Virus record (IMG/VR): IMGVR_UViG_3300037088_000144
Span: 1-47,446 of that record
Source of the DNA: a virus
DNA length: 47,446 bases
Reading direction: 5' to 3' (one strand)
Shown here: positions 16,022 through 23,328 of the stretch, in pieces
Position numbering within the stretch: the stretch's first letter is position 1
Layout: every line of letters starts with the position of its first letter
Notes under the pieces: model-generated
Told to the model about the DNA's origin: nothing
The model's input: the letters and a program-made list of their open reading frames with translations, nothing else
Database searches by the model: none
Translations under genes and position numbers: made by a program

Positions 16022-16973
16022 TTAATGACTCTTGTATTGGTAGTTGTTGAATTAATTCATCATCCTGGCGATCCCGGCGGTCAGCCGTCCGATTTGCTAT
16101 TTTAACTTGTTGTTCTTGAAATTTATCCTGGGCTCGTTTTATCTGAGCCACCATGCTATCAGGATCTAAGTGCAAAACCCATGCCAAAGCTAGGTTCCAG
16201 GCATCTAATGGTTTAGTTATATTATTTTTTACTAACAAAACTGGACCTAATAACTGATGTTTATGTTCTGCAACAATAACTCTATAAAACTGAAGATAGG
16301 GGTGTGGTTCAAAATGTGTTTTATAGAAATTACCAACCCGTTCTTCTACGCGCTTACTCTTATACCCCCGCAACTGTTCACTACAAAAACGAGAAAATTC
16401 ATTTGCTGGTTTTACAATTGCATCTTCCTCTAAATCGACTTGCATCCATTTAGGAAGTTTAGCTAACATATAAGCAGAAGTAATAGGAATCTCGCCTCTA
16501 TCGACCCTCTTTCCAATCTCAGAAATAAGATTTAACAATCCTAACATTTTCTTAATCCAAGCTGGAGACTTACGTATATCTTTAGATAAACCAGCAAATG
16601 TCATTTTTGGATCCGCCATGAAAATTCGTTTCATTTGATTTGCAAATGAAACGGGCTTTGTCATCTGTTTTATTGCATTTGCTTGTAATTGTATTCTAAG
16701 AACTTCGGCATCATCTGCTTCAACTATAATTGCAGGAATAAATTCAAGTTCTAAGTCTTTATAACATAACCAACGTTTCATTCCATCAACAATCTCATAA
16801 CGATCTTCTTGGCGATTTGATGGTCTAACACAAATTGAATTGATTAAACCAAAATCCTTAATCGAATCCCTAAGCTCCAAATAAGCAAGTGACTTTTTGT
16901 TTACCAACCGCATAAGTAAATATGGTTGAAAAATAATTTTCACTGGGATCAATTCAACTCGTTCATTTGGCAT
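16008..16973 (-). CDS. ParB-like nuclease/partition-domain protein
   Basis: 321 residues. The N-terminal ParB domain shows LRDSIKDFGLINSICVRPS (about 33-51), then YEIVDGMKRWLCYKDL (about 59-74; the usual GERR.A box reads GMKRWLC), IPAIIVEADDAEVLRIQLQANAI (about 78-100). A helix-turn-helix follows (MTFAGLSKDIRKSPAWIKKMLGLL, about 123-146). Residues beyond 200 are basic. Phage ParB-like proteins serve as plasmid-type partition factors, CTP-dependent DNA clamps, nucleases or regulators. TAGGAG is 8 bases before the ATG, and a promoter lies directly ahead, leaving a leader of about 16 bases. Its position next to the mirrored repeats suggests it may bind them. Confidence 0.85.
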   Translation of the reverse strand: MPNERVELIPVKIIFQPYLLMRLVNKKSLAYLELRDSIKDFGLINSICVRPSNRQEDRYEIVDGMKRWLCYKDLELEFIPAIIVEADDAEVLRIQLQANAIKQMTKPVSFANQMKRIFMADPKMTFAGLSKDIRKSPAWIKKMLGLLNLISEIGKRVDRGEIPITSAYMLAKLPKWMQVDLEEDAIVKPANEFSRFCSEQLRGYKSKRVEERVGNFYKTHFEPHPYLQFYRVIVAEHKHQLLGPVLLVKNNITKPLDAWNLALAWVLHLDPDSMVAQIKRAQDKFQEQQVKIANRTADRRDRQDDELIQQLPIQESLNEES

Positions 16974-16984
16974 ACAATTTTCTC

Positions 16985-17079
16985 CTATACTACTTATGAT
17001 ACCATTTTGCCTCTCTTTACCAATAGAATCTAAAAATTTTTTGAGAATCTTTTTGATTACATCTTATAGGGTATTTACT
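16985..17079 (-). repeat. Left arm of a 95-base inverted repeat
   Basis: Reverse complement of 17325-17419 with equal length and no gaps; I count about 78 of 95 matching bases. Identity is nearly complete in the inner 43 bases and in the outermost 23 bases, and low between them except at the -35 box. Confidence 0.9.
16996..17023 (-). promoter_or_regulatory. Leftward promoter of the ParB-like operon
   Basis: Minus strand: TTGGTA (17023-17018), 16-base spacer, TATCAT (17001-16996) with TGG directly ahead (extended -10). The right arm repeats both hexamers and the spacing exactly while the spacer bases differ. Confidence 0.7.
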
Positions 17080-17324
17080 CTTCCCTAATAAGTCATATTA
17101 TTTTTTACTTAATCTTTCAACAGTTAAGTCACAACTTGTTTTTATAAAAGAGAGTTATGTCATTAGAAGCCGAATTAACTATCTCTCAGACTACAACCAG
17201 TAGAAATAAAAATCAAATAAAGTTATATTATATATAGGAGATAATACAGAAAATAGTTATTTTTCAAAATAATGCTATAACTTGATTCTATAACTAGATT
17301 TAGAATCCGCCTGTTGAATAATGA

Positions 17325-17419
17325 AGTAAATACCCTATAAGATGTAGTCAAAAAGATTCTCAAAAAAATCCAAGAATTCATTGGTACCAACCTATGAAAT
17401 GGTATCATAAGTAGTATAG
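17325..17419 (+). repeat. Right arm of the 95-base inverted repeat
   Basis: Mirror copy of 16985-17079. Both arms run from AGTAAATACCCTATAAGATG at the inner end to GTAGTATAG at the outer end. Confidence 0.9.
17381..17408 (+). promoter_or_regulatory. Rightward promoter of the primase operon
   Basis: TTGGTA (17381-17386), 16-base spacer, TATCAT (17403-17408) with TGG ahead. It should start RNA near 17415 and leave a leader of about 38 bases before the primase ATG. Confidence 0.7.
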
Positions 17420-17452
17420 ACCAAGAACCTGATATTGTAGCCGAGAAGTAAT

Positions 17453-20182
17453 ATGCCCAAAGTATCTGATGCAATAAAAACGTTTCTATCTCGTATCCAT
17501 CATAATTGTCCAGAGATGGCGGCTTGGTACACTGATGGTATGGAGGTTCAGATAATGGCTGCCGCTGATAAAGGTGAGCCGGTAGCAGGTAAACGTAATA
17601 CATGGAGTGATGGTATTACCGAATGGGGACATATTCGATTACCAAAAAATGCCGATACTGAACCTGTGGACAATGACTATGAGATGCGATGGCCTCTTCA
17701 TGAGCATGTTGACTATATCGGTATGACGGGTTGGTGTTATAAAAATAAACGTTCGATTCGAGTAGGTTTCGATTTTGATTCAATTATGGGGCACGCTAAT
17801 GGAGTTGGTGTCACCGATGATGAACTTTTAAGAGTTAGAGCCGCCGTTGAAAAAATACCCCAAGCGTGGTTATTTTACAGCACGGGTGGGTCGGGTCTTC
17901 ACTTATATCTACCCTTCGATCCTGATAACGCCCCTGAAACAGTAAACCACCATGAACATGCGGCACTTGCAAGATCCTGTTTAGGAGTTCTTTCTAACCT
18001 TGTAAACTATCCATTTGAAGCTGCTTTGGATGTTTGTGGTGGAAATATGTGGATTTGGGGTCGTAAGATGACAAGTGATAATCACGGATTATCACTTATC
18101 AAGAAAGGCGAAGGATTCTTTGAACCGCCGCTTCATTGGCGAGATCATATTTCTGTTGTTACTCGCAAACGAACAAAGATTCAAATTCACGGTGTGCCTG
18201 ATGGTGAAGAAACAGATGTTGAAAATATGGCTGCCAGTCGTCGGTTGATTCCTTTAGATGCAACACACCGTAAAATTATTGAAGAACTTCAAACACTTAA
18301 TTATTCAACTTACTGGGTTGATGATCACAATATGCTTCAAACCCATACTTGTGCTTTAAAAGAAGTGTTTAAAAGATTTGCAGAGCGTGGTGATCCATTA
18401 CACGGTCAATATGACACATTGAGTGATGGCACGGACCCTGGAAAGCCAAATTGTTTTGCCTTTGCCTGCCTTGATGGTGTTTTTAAAGTTATTAGGTATG
18501 GAGAAAATAAATCTACGGAGCATGTCACATGGAGTAAAGACAATAAAGGAAGGGCATATTGTTATTTCAATCAAAAATTAGATTTAAACATTGCTGCCAC
18601 GATTTTTGGTGGAATGGAAAATGCCTCCCGGGGTGGAGGCTATACTTTTCCAACAGCAGAAGAAGCTTTGGGAGCTATCAAGTCTCTCGGTTCATCATTT
18701 GATATACCCGCACAATTGGTGGGAAAACCCACAACGTTAAGAACACATAAGGATGGTCGAGTAGTTGTTGAAATCAAAGCTAAAACAGATGATCCTGTCC
18801 CAGGTTTTATTCAAGAACGTGGTAAATTTGTAAAGCTTTTGAATGTCCAAGCAAGGCCAACTGCCGAAGATGATGAAAAAGTTGAAAAATTTGATTTGGA
18901 AACTTTAGATCAAATGGTTAGGGCACTTCTGACTGTAAATTTGGATGAGGCCGGTTGGGCTTTATACGACTCTGAATTTAATCATTGGACAAGACAAACA
19001 AAAGATAATATTCGATCGGCGCTTAAAGCTAAAAACTTTGACTCTGACGCTACGGAAAAGATTATGGGGCACTCGGTAATGAAAGCTTGGTCCTTAGTAA
19101 ATATACCATTTGCTGATGAACAACCTGGTAATCGACAGTGGAATATTAATGCGGCTCAGTTTCGTTTTGCTCCGACACCATATCCTGATGATATGACATC
19201 AATGCACCCCCACTGGGATTTAATTTTAGAACATTGTGGTGAAGATTTAACGCAAGCATTAAAACATAGTGAGTGGGCGCGTAAGAATAGTGTCTCAACT
19301 GGAAAAGATTATCTACTATATTGGATTGCTTCAATGTTTCGCAATCCCTTTGATCGACTGCCCTACCTATTCTTTTTTGGTCCACAGAATTCAGGAAAAT
19401 CAATATTTCATGAAGCAATAGCACTTCTTGTAAAAGATGAAGTAGGTGTACAACCAGCCGATCAAGCTTTGACAAATCCTAATGGATTCAACGGTGAACT
19501 AGCAAACACCTTCTTATGTGTTGTTGAAGAAACAAACTTATCGAAAGAAAAATCGGCAGCATATAATAGAATCAAAGAGTGGACAATGGCTTTAATGATG
19601 TCTATTCATCCAAAGCGAATGCAAGTTTACAAACAACGAAATACAACTCACTGGATTCAGTGTGCAAATGAAAGAACATACTGTCCTATTTTTCCAGGGG
19701 ATACTCGTATAACAATGTCTTATGTGGGACCACTTGAAAGAGAAATTCCAAAGGATCAATTGATTAAGTTATTGGAGGCTGAAGCACCATATTTCATGGC
19801 GACTATATTATCTATTAAGTTGCCAGAAGCAGATGGTCGAGCAAAAATCCCGGCTTTAATGACGGGCAGCAAAGAACAAGCGGCGTCTGCAAATCGAAAT
19901 CCTTTGGAAGCATATTTAGAAGATATATGCCACCACTCACCCGGTTCCTTTATGTCTTTCAATGAGTTTATTGAACATTTTATGGATTCATTGCCATCAG
20001 TAGATCGGCCTCAATGGAATGAGCGGCGTATTCTTCAAGAATTACCAAATCAATACCCATCTGGACATTATAAAAAAGATAATAAGATTTATATCGGTAA
20101 TGTATCTTTTACAAAACCCGAAGATTCACTAACACATAAGTTTATTTTTGAAAATGGACAATTGGAAAGGGTGCTATTGTGA
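17453..20182 (+). CDS. Primase-polymerase/SF3-type helicase fusion
   Basis: 909 residues. The N-terminal part looks like an archaeo-eukaryotic-type primase: the acidic GFDFDS (about 106-111) and STGGSGLHLYLPF (about 142-154, the usual SxH motif). A linker region follows. The helicase is C-terminal: Walker A FFGPQNSGKS (about 641-650), Walker B-like FLCVVEETN (about 687-695), motif C-like WIQCANERTYCPI (about 733-745) and PGDTRITM. This is the D5/phage P4-like design that lays primers and unwinds DNA at the origin. It is the first gene of the rightward operon, directly beside the repeat-rich region. The ribosome site (GAGAAG) is weaker than at other genes. Confidence 0.9.
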   Translation: MPKVSDAIKTFLSRIHHNCPEMAAWYTDGMEVQIMAAADKGEPVAGKRNTWSDGITEWGHIRLPKNADTEPVDNDYEMRWPLHEHVDYIGMTGWCYKNKRSIRVGFDFDSIMGHANGVGVTDDELLRVRAAVEKIPQAWLFYSTGGSGLHLYLPFDPDNAPETVNHHEHAALARSCLGVLSNLVNYPFEAALDVCGGNMWIWGRKMTSDNHGLSLIKKGEGFFEPPLHWRDHISVVTRKRTKIQIHGVPDGEETDVENMAASRRLIPLDATHRKIIEELQTLNYSTYWVDDHNMLQTHTCALKEVFKRFAERGDPLHGQYDTLSDGTDPGKPNCFAFACLDGVFKVIRYGENKSTEHVTWSKDNKGRAYCYFNQKLDLNIAATIFGGMENASRGGGYTFPTAEEALGAIKSLGSSFDIPAQLVGKPTTLRTHKDGRVVVEIKAKTDDPVPGFIQERGKFVKLLNVQARPTAEDDEKVEKFDLETLDQMVRALLTVNLDEAGWALYDSEFNHWTRQTKDNIRSALKAKNFDSDATEKIMGHSVMKAWSLVNIPFADEQPGNRQWNINAAQFRFAPTPYPDDMTSMHPHWDLILEHCGEDLTQALKHSEWARKNSVSTGKDYLLYWIASMFRNPFDRLPYLFFFGPQNSGKSIFHEAIALLVKDEVGVQPADQALTNPNGFNGELANTFLCVVEETNLSKEKSAAYNRIKEWTMALMMSIHPKRMQVYKQRNTTHWIQCANERTYCPIFPGDTRITMSYVGPLEREIPKDQLIKLLEAEAPYFMATILSIKLPEADGRAKIPALMTGSKEQAASANRNPLEAYLEDICHHSPGSFMSFNEFIEHFMDSLPSVDRPQWNERRILQELPNQYPSGHYKKDNKIYIGNVSFTKPEDSLTHKFIFENGQLERVLL

Positions 20183-20358
20183 ATTACCGAATAGGAATTT
20201 ATAGAACCACAGTCCGACACGGCTCCGTAATTGAAACTAAGCAAATTGCCGAGGTAGATTGTTTTGAATATCCCGGTGATTTACAGGAAATTGCAGAGCA
20301 ATATGACGGTGATTTTGCAATAGTTGAAACTGAGGATTGTATCGAGGAGTTAGTATGA
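20179..20358 (+). CDS. 59-residue acidic protein with GTG start
   Basis: A frame starting GTG (20179) that overlaps the primase stop, reading VNYRIGIYRTTVRHGSVIE and ending ETEDCIEELV. Its stop overlaps the ATG of the next gene (ATGA at 20355). Sequence is compact beta-alpha with acidic tail and fills the gap exactly in the packing style of the operon. The start codon choice rests on that coupling. Function unknown. Confidence 0.65.
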   Translation: MNYRIGIYRTTVRHGSVIETKQIAEVDCFEYPGDLQEIAEQYDGDFAIVETEDCIEELV

Positions 20359-20735
20359 ATGAATTTCAAATGGCCGATAGTGGAGCACATCAATCCTTTG
20401 GTGAAGGACGAGCAATTCGAGATACCCCAACGAATAAACCTCGACCTGACCTGATCTCGCCGTTCGCTGAAGAGCGCCAAGGACACTGGCTCCGCATGGG
20501 CGCAGCAAAGTACGCCGAAAGGAACTGGGAGAAGGGGATGCCGTTCTCCCGTTGCGTGGCCTCCCTCAAGCGGCACGTCATGCGTTACCAGCAGGGGATG
20601 CGCGACGAGGACCATTTGGCCGCCATCATGTTCAACGCGATGGCCCTAATCCACTATGAGGAGATGATCGAACGGGGCGTGCTGCCAGCGGAACTCAACG
20701 ATATGCCGACTTATCAATTATCGGAGAAATCCTAA
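20355..20735 (+). CDS. dATP/dGTP diphosphohydrolase-type (DUF5664, MazZ-like) protein
   Basis: 126 residues. The ATG at 20355 is preceded by GAGGAG and overlaps the upstream stop. Family marks are GAHQSFGEGRAIRDTPTNKPRPDLI (start), MGAAKYAERNWEKG in the middle and RHVMRYQQGMRDEDHLAAIMFNAMALIHYE, with helical Glu/Asp/His positions expected to bind metal. The family belongs to all-alpha MazG-like NTP pyrophosphohydrolases; a member in cyanophage S-2L (MazZ) helps make the base Z. No other Z-genome gene is in this window, so simple nucleotide-pool control is likelier here. The central part (about 20440-20720) is visibly more GC-rich than the flanks, a sign of import or recombination. Confidence 0.8.
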   Translation: MNEFQMADSGAHQSFGEGRAIRDTPTNKPRPDLISPFAEERQGHWLRMGAAKYAERNWEKGMPFSRCVASLKRHVMRYQQGMRDEDHLAAIMFNAMALIHYEEMIERGVLPAELNDMPTYQLSEKS

Positions 20736-20953
20736 TGGATTCAAAGCTTGCTAGACAGTTTATTGCTGGAAGTTTTGCGGATTTTTTAATCTTTCTTGCT
20801 GCACTTCCGGATCCAATTATTGTTGGAGGAACTTATCCGAGAAATAAGTTAATGCAGGCATTTCAAAGTTGGACTGAAATTAGAGATTTTAATACAAATA
20901 ATGCCGATCTCTCAGCATGGAGAACAGCTTGCAGCCAGGGTGTGTTAAAATGA
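20735..20953 (+). CDS. Small hypothetical helical protein
   Basis: 72 residues. The start overlaps the previous stop (TAATG) with GGAG ahead. Two parts can be seen: ARQFIAGSFADFLIFLAALPDPIIVGG and KLMQAFQSWTEIRDF. Not recognised; the operon position suggests a link to nucleotide or replication functions. Confidence 0.6.
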   Translation: MDSKLARQFIAGSFADFLIFLAALPDPIIVGGTYPRNKLMQAFQSWTEIRDFNTNNADLSAWRTACSQGVLK

Positions 20954-21429
20954 AACAAATTCCACTCACACAAGGCAAGCTTACTTTAGTAGATGATCAA
21001 GATTATGATTTCTTGATGCAATGGAAATGGCATATTCAAAAAAGTCACAAAACAATTTATGCGATACGAACTGATAATTTCAATCACACAACAATTCGGA
21101 TGCATCGTATTATTGCAAAAAGAATGAGATTAGAAGGACATATAGATCATAAAGATCAAAATGGATTAAATAATCAACGGGATAATTTGCGATTTGCGAC
21201 AAACTCTCAACAAGGTGCAAACCAAAAGAAGCATAACAATAATACATCAGGGTATAAGGGTGTCTATTGGAGAAAAGATAATCATAAATGGAGGGTAGAA
21301 ATTAATGTCAATGGAAAAAGAATAAATTTAGGTTGTTTTGAAAATTCTAAAGATGCAGCAAGAGCTTATAATGAAGCAGCTATAAAATATCATGGTGAGT
21401 TTGCTGTTTTAAATGAGGTAATATTATGA
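20950..21429 (+). CDS. HNH-AP2 homing endonuclease
   Basis: 159 residues. The ATG at 20950 overlaps the upstream stop (ATGA). Residues about 50-85 form an HNH_3 nuclease core (MHRIIAKRM, GHIDHKDQNGLNNQRDNLRFAT), and about 97-145 an AP2 DNA-binding domain (SGYKGVYWRKDNHKWRV, KRINLGCFENSKDAARAYNEAA). Such genes spread as selfish elements, cutting uninfected relatives at a target site. It sits cleanly between two phage genes, with its stop overlapping the exonuclease start, so the insertion kept translational coupling. Confidence 0.92.
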   Translation: MKQIPLTQGKLTLVDDQDYDFLMQWKWHIQKSHKTIYAIRTDNFNHTTIRMHRIIAKRMRLEGHIDHKDQNGLNNQRDNLRFATNSQQGANQKKHNNNTSGYKGVYWRKDNHKWRVEINVNGKRINLGCFENSKDAARAYNEAAIKYHGEFAVLNEVIL

Positions 21430-22043
21430 CAACTCCCTACCCAAGTTTAACGTTGCAAGGTAATTTGATGGTCGCCATCGATGTTGAAACAACCGGAAGA
21501 TTAGCCGGCCACCATGAAATTGTACAAATCGCGGCGCAACCACTTAATACACAACTAGAACCTTTAGAAGGGGTTCTACCATTTTATATGAATATCCAAC
21601 CTGAATATATTAATAGAATAGAACCTGACTCAATGCGTGTTCATGGTTTATCACTATCGAATCTTAAAGAGACAGGTTTGGAGAAATGGAAAGTTGCCGA
21701 TTTATTTGATGAGTGGTTTCAACGGTTAGATTTACCACATCGGAAATCTTTGATTCCATTGGCTCATAATTGGGCATTTGAAGCTGGGTTTCTAAAACAC
21801 TGGTTAGGTTTAGAATCCTTCAGCCAATTTTTTCACCCCCACCCGCGAGATACAATGTTACTCGCTCTCAGCATCCAAGATCGGGCTGTCTTCCGGGGTG
21901 AGAATCTCCCCTTCAAGTCCTTTGGGTTGGGTGCTCTCTGCAAGTGGTTCGACATCCCTCTCGACGACCACCACGACGCTCTCGCTGACGCTCTCGCTGT
22001 TGCTAGGCTCTATAAAGGGCTCCTCTTGCTGGAGTTGATTTAA
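21426..22043 (+). CDS. DnaQ-like DEDDh 3'-5' exonuclease
   Basis: 205 residues. Exo I is DVETTG (Asp19, Glu21), Exo II is HNWAFEAGFL (about 115-124) and Exo III is HHDALADALA (about 182-191). In most family members the Exo II acid is Asp; here it is Glu119, a conservative change. The enzyme class degrades DNA or RNA from the 3' end and often proofreads. GAGGT precedes the ATG. From about 21840 the DNA turns GC-rich, and the last 186 bases run antisense to the Cys-rich gene of the opposite operon. Confidence 0.88.
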   Translation: MTTPYPSLTLQGNLMVAIDVETTGRLAGHHEIVQIAAQPLNTQLEPLEGVLPFYMNIQPEYINRIEPDSMRVHGLSLSNLKETGLEKWKVADLFDEWFQRLDLPHRKSLIPLAHNWAFEAGFLKHWLGLESFSQFFHPHPRDTMLLALSIQDRAVFRGENLPFKSFGLGALCKWFDIPLDDHHDALADALAVARLYKGLLLLELI

Positions 22044-22343
22044 TAATTGGCAATTCTGGCATGTTGATAAGTTTAAACGAGTATCTTTAAGTTTTGGATG
22101 TGTACATACCATCACTATTCGTACACAGCGACAACCTTCATCTCGCTGAACTAATGTACGATTTCTATAAGGGCAATCTTGCCACAGTGGTATAAATATC
22201 CAAGCATCAATTGTGCGTGGATTAGTGCCACGTCGTCGATACCCCTCCATATCTGGAGGCGGTTCACCGTGTCCCTTCATTGGGTAATAAGCAATACCAT
22301 CTTGAAAGAATCTTGGCATATCATAAATTTTTGTGCGAGCCAT
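21858..22343 (-). CDS. Cys-rich protein, paralog of the 7567-7821 product, with antisense tail
   Basis: 161 residues; AGGAG lies 8 bases ahead of the ATG. Residues 1-105 match the 84-residue protein at 7567-7821 (PPPDMEGYRRR, LWQDCPYRNR, EGCRCVRIVMVC, CQNCQ). Beyond that is a low-complexity acidic/Ser/Val tail (SESVSESVVVVVERD) read entirely from the strand opposite the exonuclease's conserved C-terminus. The tail may be merely what the opposite strand happens to encode before a stop. It is the last gene of the long leftward structural operon. Confidence 0.7.
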   Translation of the reverse strand: MARTKIYDMPRFFQDGIAYYPMKGHGEPPPDMEGYRRRGTNPRTIDAWIFIPLWQDCPYRNRTLVQRDEGCRCVRIVMVCTHPKLKDTRLNLSTCQNCQLLNQLQQEEPFIEPSNSESVSESVVVVVERDVEPLAESTQPKGLEGEILTPEDSPILDAESE

Positions 22344-22357
22344 TAAATTTCTCCTAA

Positions 22358-22939
22358 TTAGCAGGGTCCATTAAAGTGAGTTACACTTTGTCCGGCATTC
22401 ATTTTTTCATAGCCAAGTATCTTTAATGTTGTTACTGGGGCTATTTCTGTTAATCGAACACGGTGTATATAAATTCCAAATTGGCGTAATTGTTTTCTGC
22501 ACGCATGGGTTAATTCATGGGCCACTTGACCAGTTATTTCTTTGCAAAGAGAATCATATTCCCAATGAGTAATTGTATCAACTACAACTGCCATCGAGAT
22601 ATCATTAACTGTGGTATCAACATCCCAATTATTTTTACCAATTGCCTGCATCACATTCTGTATTGAAAATACAATCAAAGCACCTACGGCAATTTGTTTC
22701 CCATCTTGGGTAACGAGGGATTGAGTTGGCAAGTGGTGGGTTTGTCTAGCTACAACAATAGTTTCCCAATCCGTGGTAAGTGGCCAAACCCAATGCCAAC
22801 CAGGTTTCATTTCCTTTGCCCATTTTCCAAATCGCCACTTAACCCCGCCGTGTGTTAGACGAACAATAACAGGACGAGGAACAAATTTTAAAACTGCCTG
22901 AACAATATCATTTAGCCAAGAGAAATCCATATTATTCAT
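22358..22939 (-). CDS. SPFH/band-7 (prohibitin-like) domain protein
   Basis: 193 residues. A short amphipathic N-terminus is followed by a band-7 fold: GVKWRFGKWAKEMKPGWHW, TQSLVTQDGKQIAVGALIVFSI, VDTTVNDISMAVVV, ELTHACRKQLRQFGIYIHRVRLTEI. Family members (stomatin, prohibitin, HflK/HflC, YqiK) assemble into membrane rings and guard proteases or organise lipid patches. Here the usual C-terminal coiled coil is short or absent. A phage copy could influence the host membrane or FtsH, but that is inference. It overlaps the Cys-rich gene upstream by 8 bases. Confidence 0.8.
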   Translation of the reverse strand: MNNMDFSWLNDIVQAVLKFVPRPVIVRLTHGGVKWRFGKWAKEMKPGWHWVWPLTTDWETIVVARQTHHLPTQSLVTQDGKQIAVGALIVFSIQNVMQAIGKNNWDVDTTVNDISMAVVVDTITHWEYDSLCKEITGQVAHELTHACRKQLRQFGIYIHRVRLTEIAPVTTLKILGYEKMNAGQSVTHFNGPC

Positions 22940-23327
22940 GTACCTGTTGAGTTAGAAAATCATCACCAATACCTTCATCATTAATATCAAGTTTACCTTG
23001 ATTTTTTAACCAGTTTGCAGCATTGCAACATACATCAATGTGAGTTCCATCGTTTTGAATGTATACCCGGCAACTATTTTTAAAAGTAGGATTAAAACCA
23101 TGACACTCCCGGCAACAGCAAGCTTGTTTCCAATCTTTTAATTGCCAACATTTCTTAAAAATTTGTACATAAACTCGGCGACATTTTAAACATACTTTCC
23201 ACCAGCTAGGCAATTCAACTGAATGAAATGGTTGATGACATAGCCGGCATTCTGTAGGCAATGTTACGCACCAAATTCGTGTAAAATTTGAATATTCAGC
23301 AGGAAGTTTTGTATAAGTATATCTCAT
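22932..23327 (-). CDS. Cys-rich putative zinc-binding protein
   Basis: 131 residues from the ATG at 23327; the longer frame reaches into the tail-tip gene. About thirteen Cys, many in CxxC pairs: CRLC, CLKC, CCCREC and a later CC. Aromatic and basic residues surround them. No family recognised. It follows the 1118-residue tail protein after one base. Confidence 0.65.
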   Translation of the reverse strand: MRYTYTKLPAEYSNFTRIWCVTLPTECRLCHQPFHSVELPSWWKVCLKCRRVYVQIFKKCWQLKDWKQACCCRECHGFNPTFKNSCRVYIQNDGTHIDVCCNAANWLKNQGKLDINDEGIGDDFLTQQVHE

Positions 23328-23328
23328 A

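Larger units (their letters stand above)
16974..17452. other. Divergent gene-free region, candidate replication origin
   Basis: This 479-base stretch has no convincing gene. It is very AT-rich and separates the leftward ParB-like operon from the rightward primase operon. Its outer parts are two 95-base inverted arms with promoters facing outward. The centre (17080-17324) contains five AGTTAT boxes: 17153, 17221 and 17255 on the plus strand, 17277 and 17290 on the minus strand. Location next to a primase-helicase, repeats and low GC fit an origin, but nothing here proves it. Confidence 0.6.

Noticed and set aside
17223-17603. A 126-codon minus-strand frame across the divergent region and the start of the primase gene.
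   Set aside because: It opposes the primase start, covers the promoter, has low-complexity hydrophobic translation and no ribosome site.
20355-20735. A Z-genome (2-aminoadenine) phage, suggested by the MazZ-like protein.
   Set aside because: No PurZ, DatZ or DpoZ-like gene is visible in the window. The family also occurs in ordinary phages. The full genome would be needed to decide.
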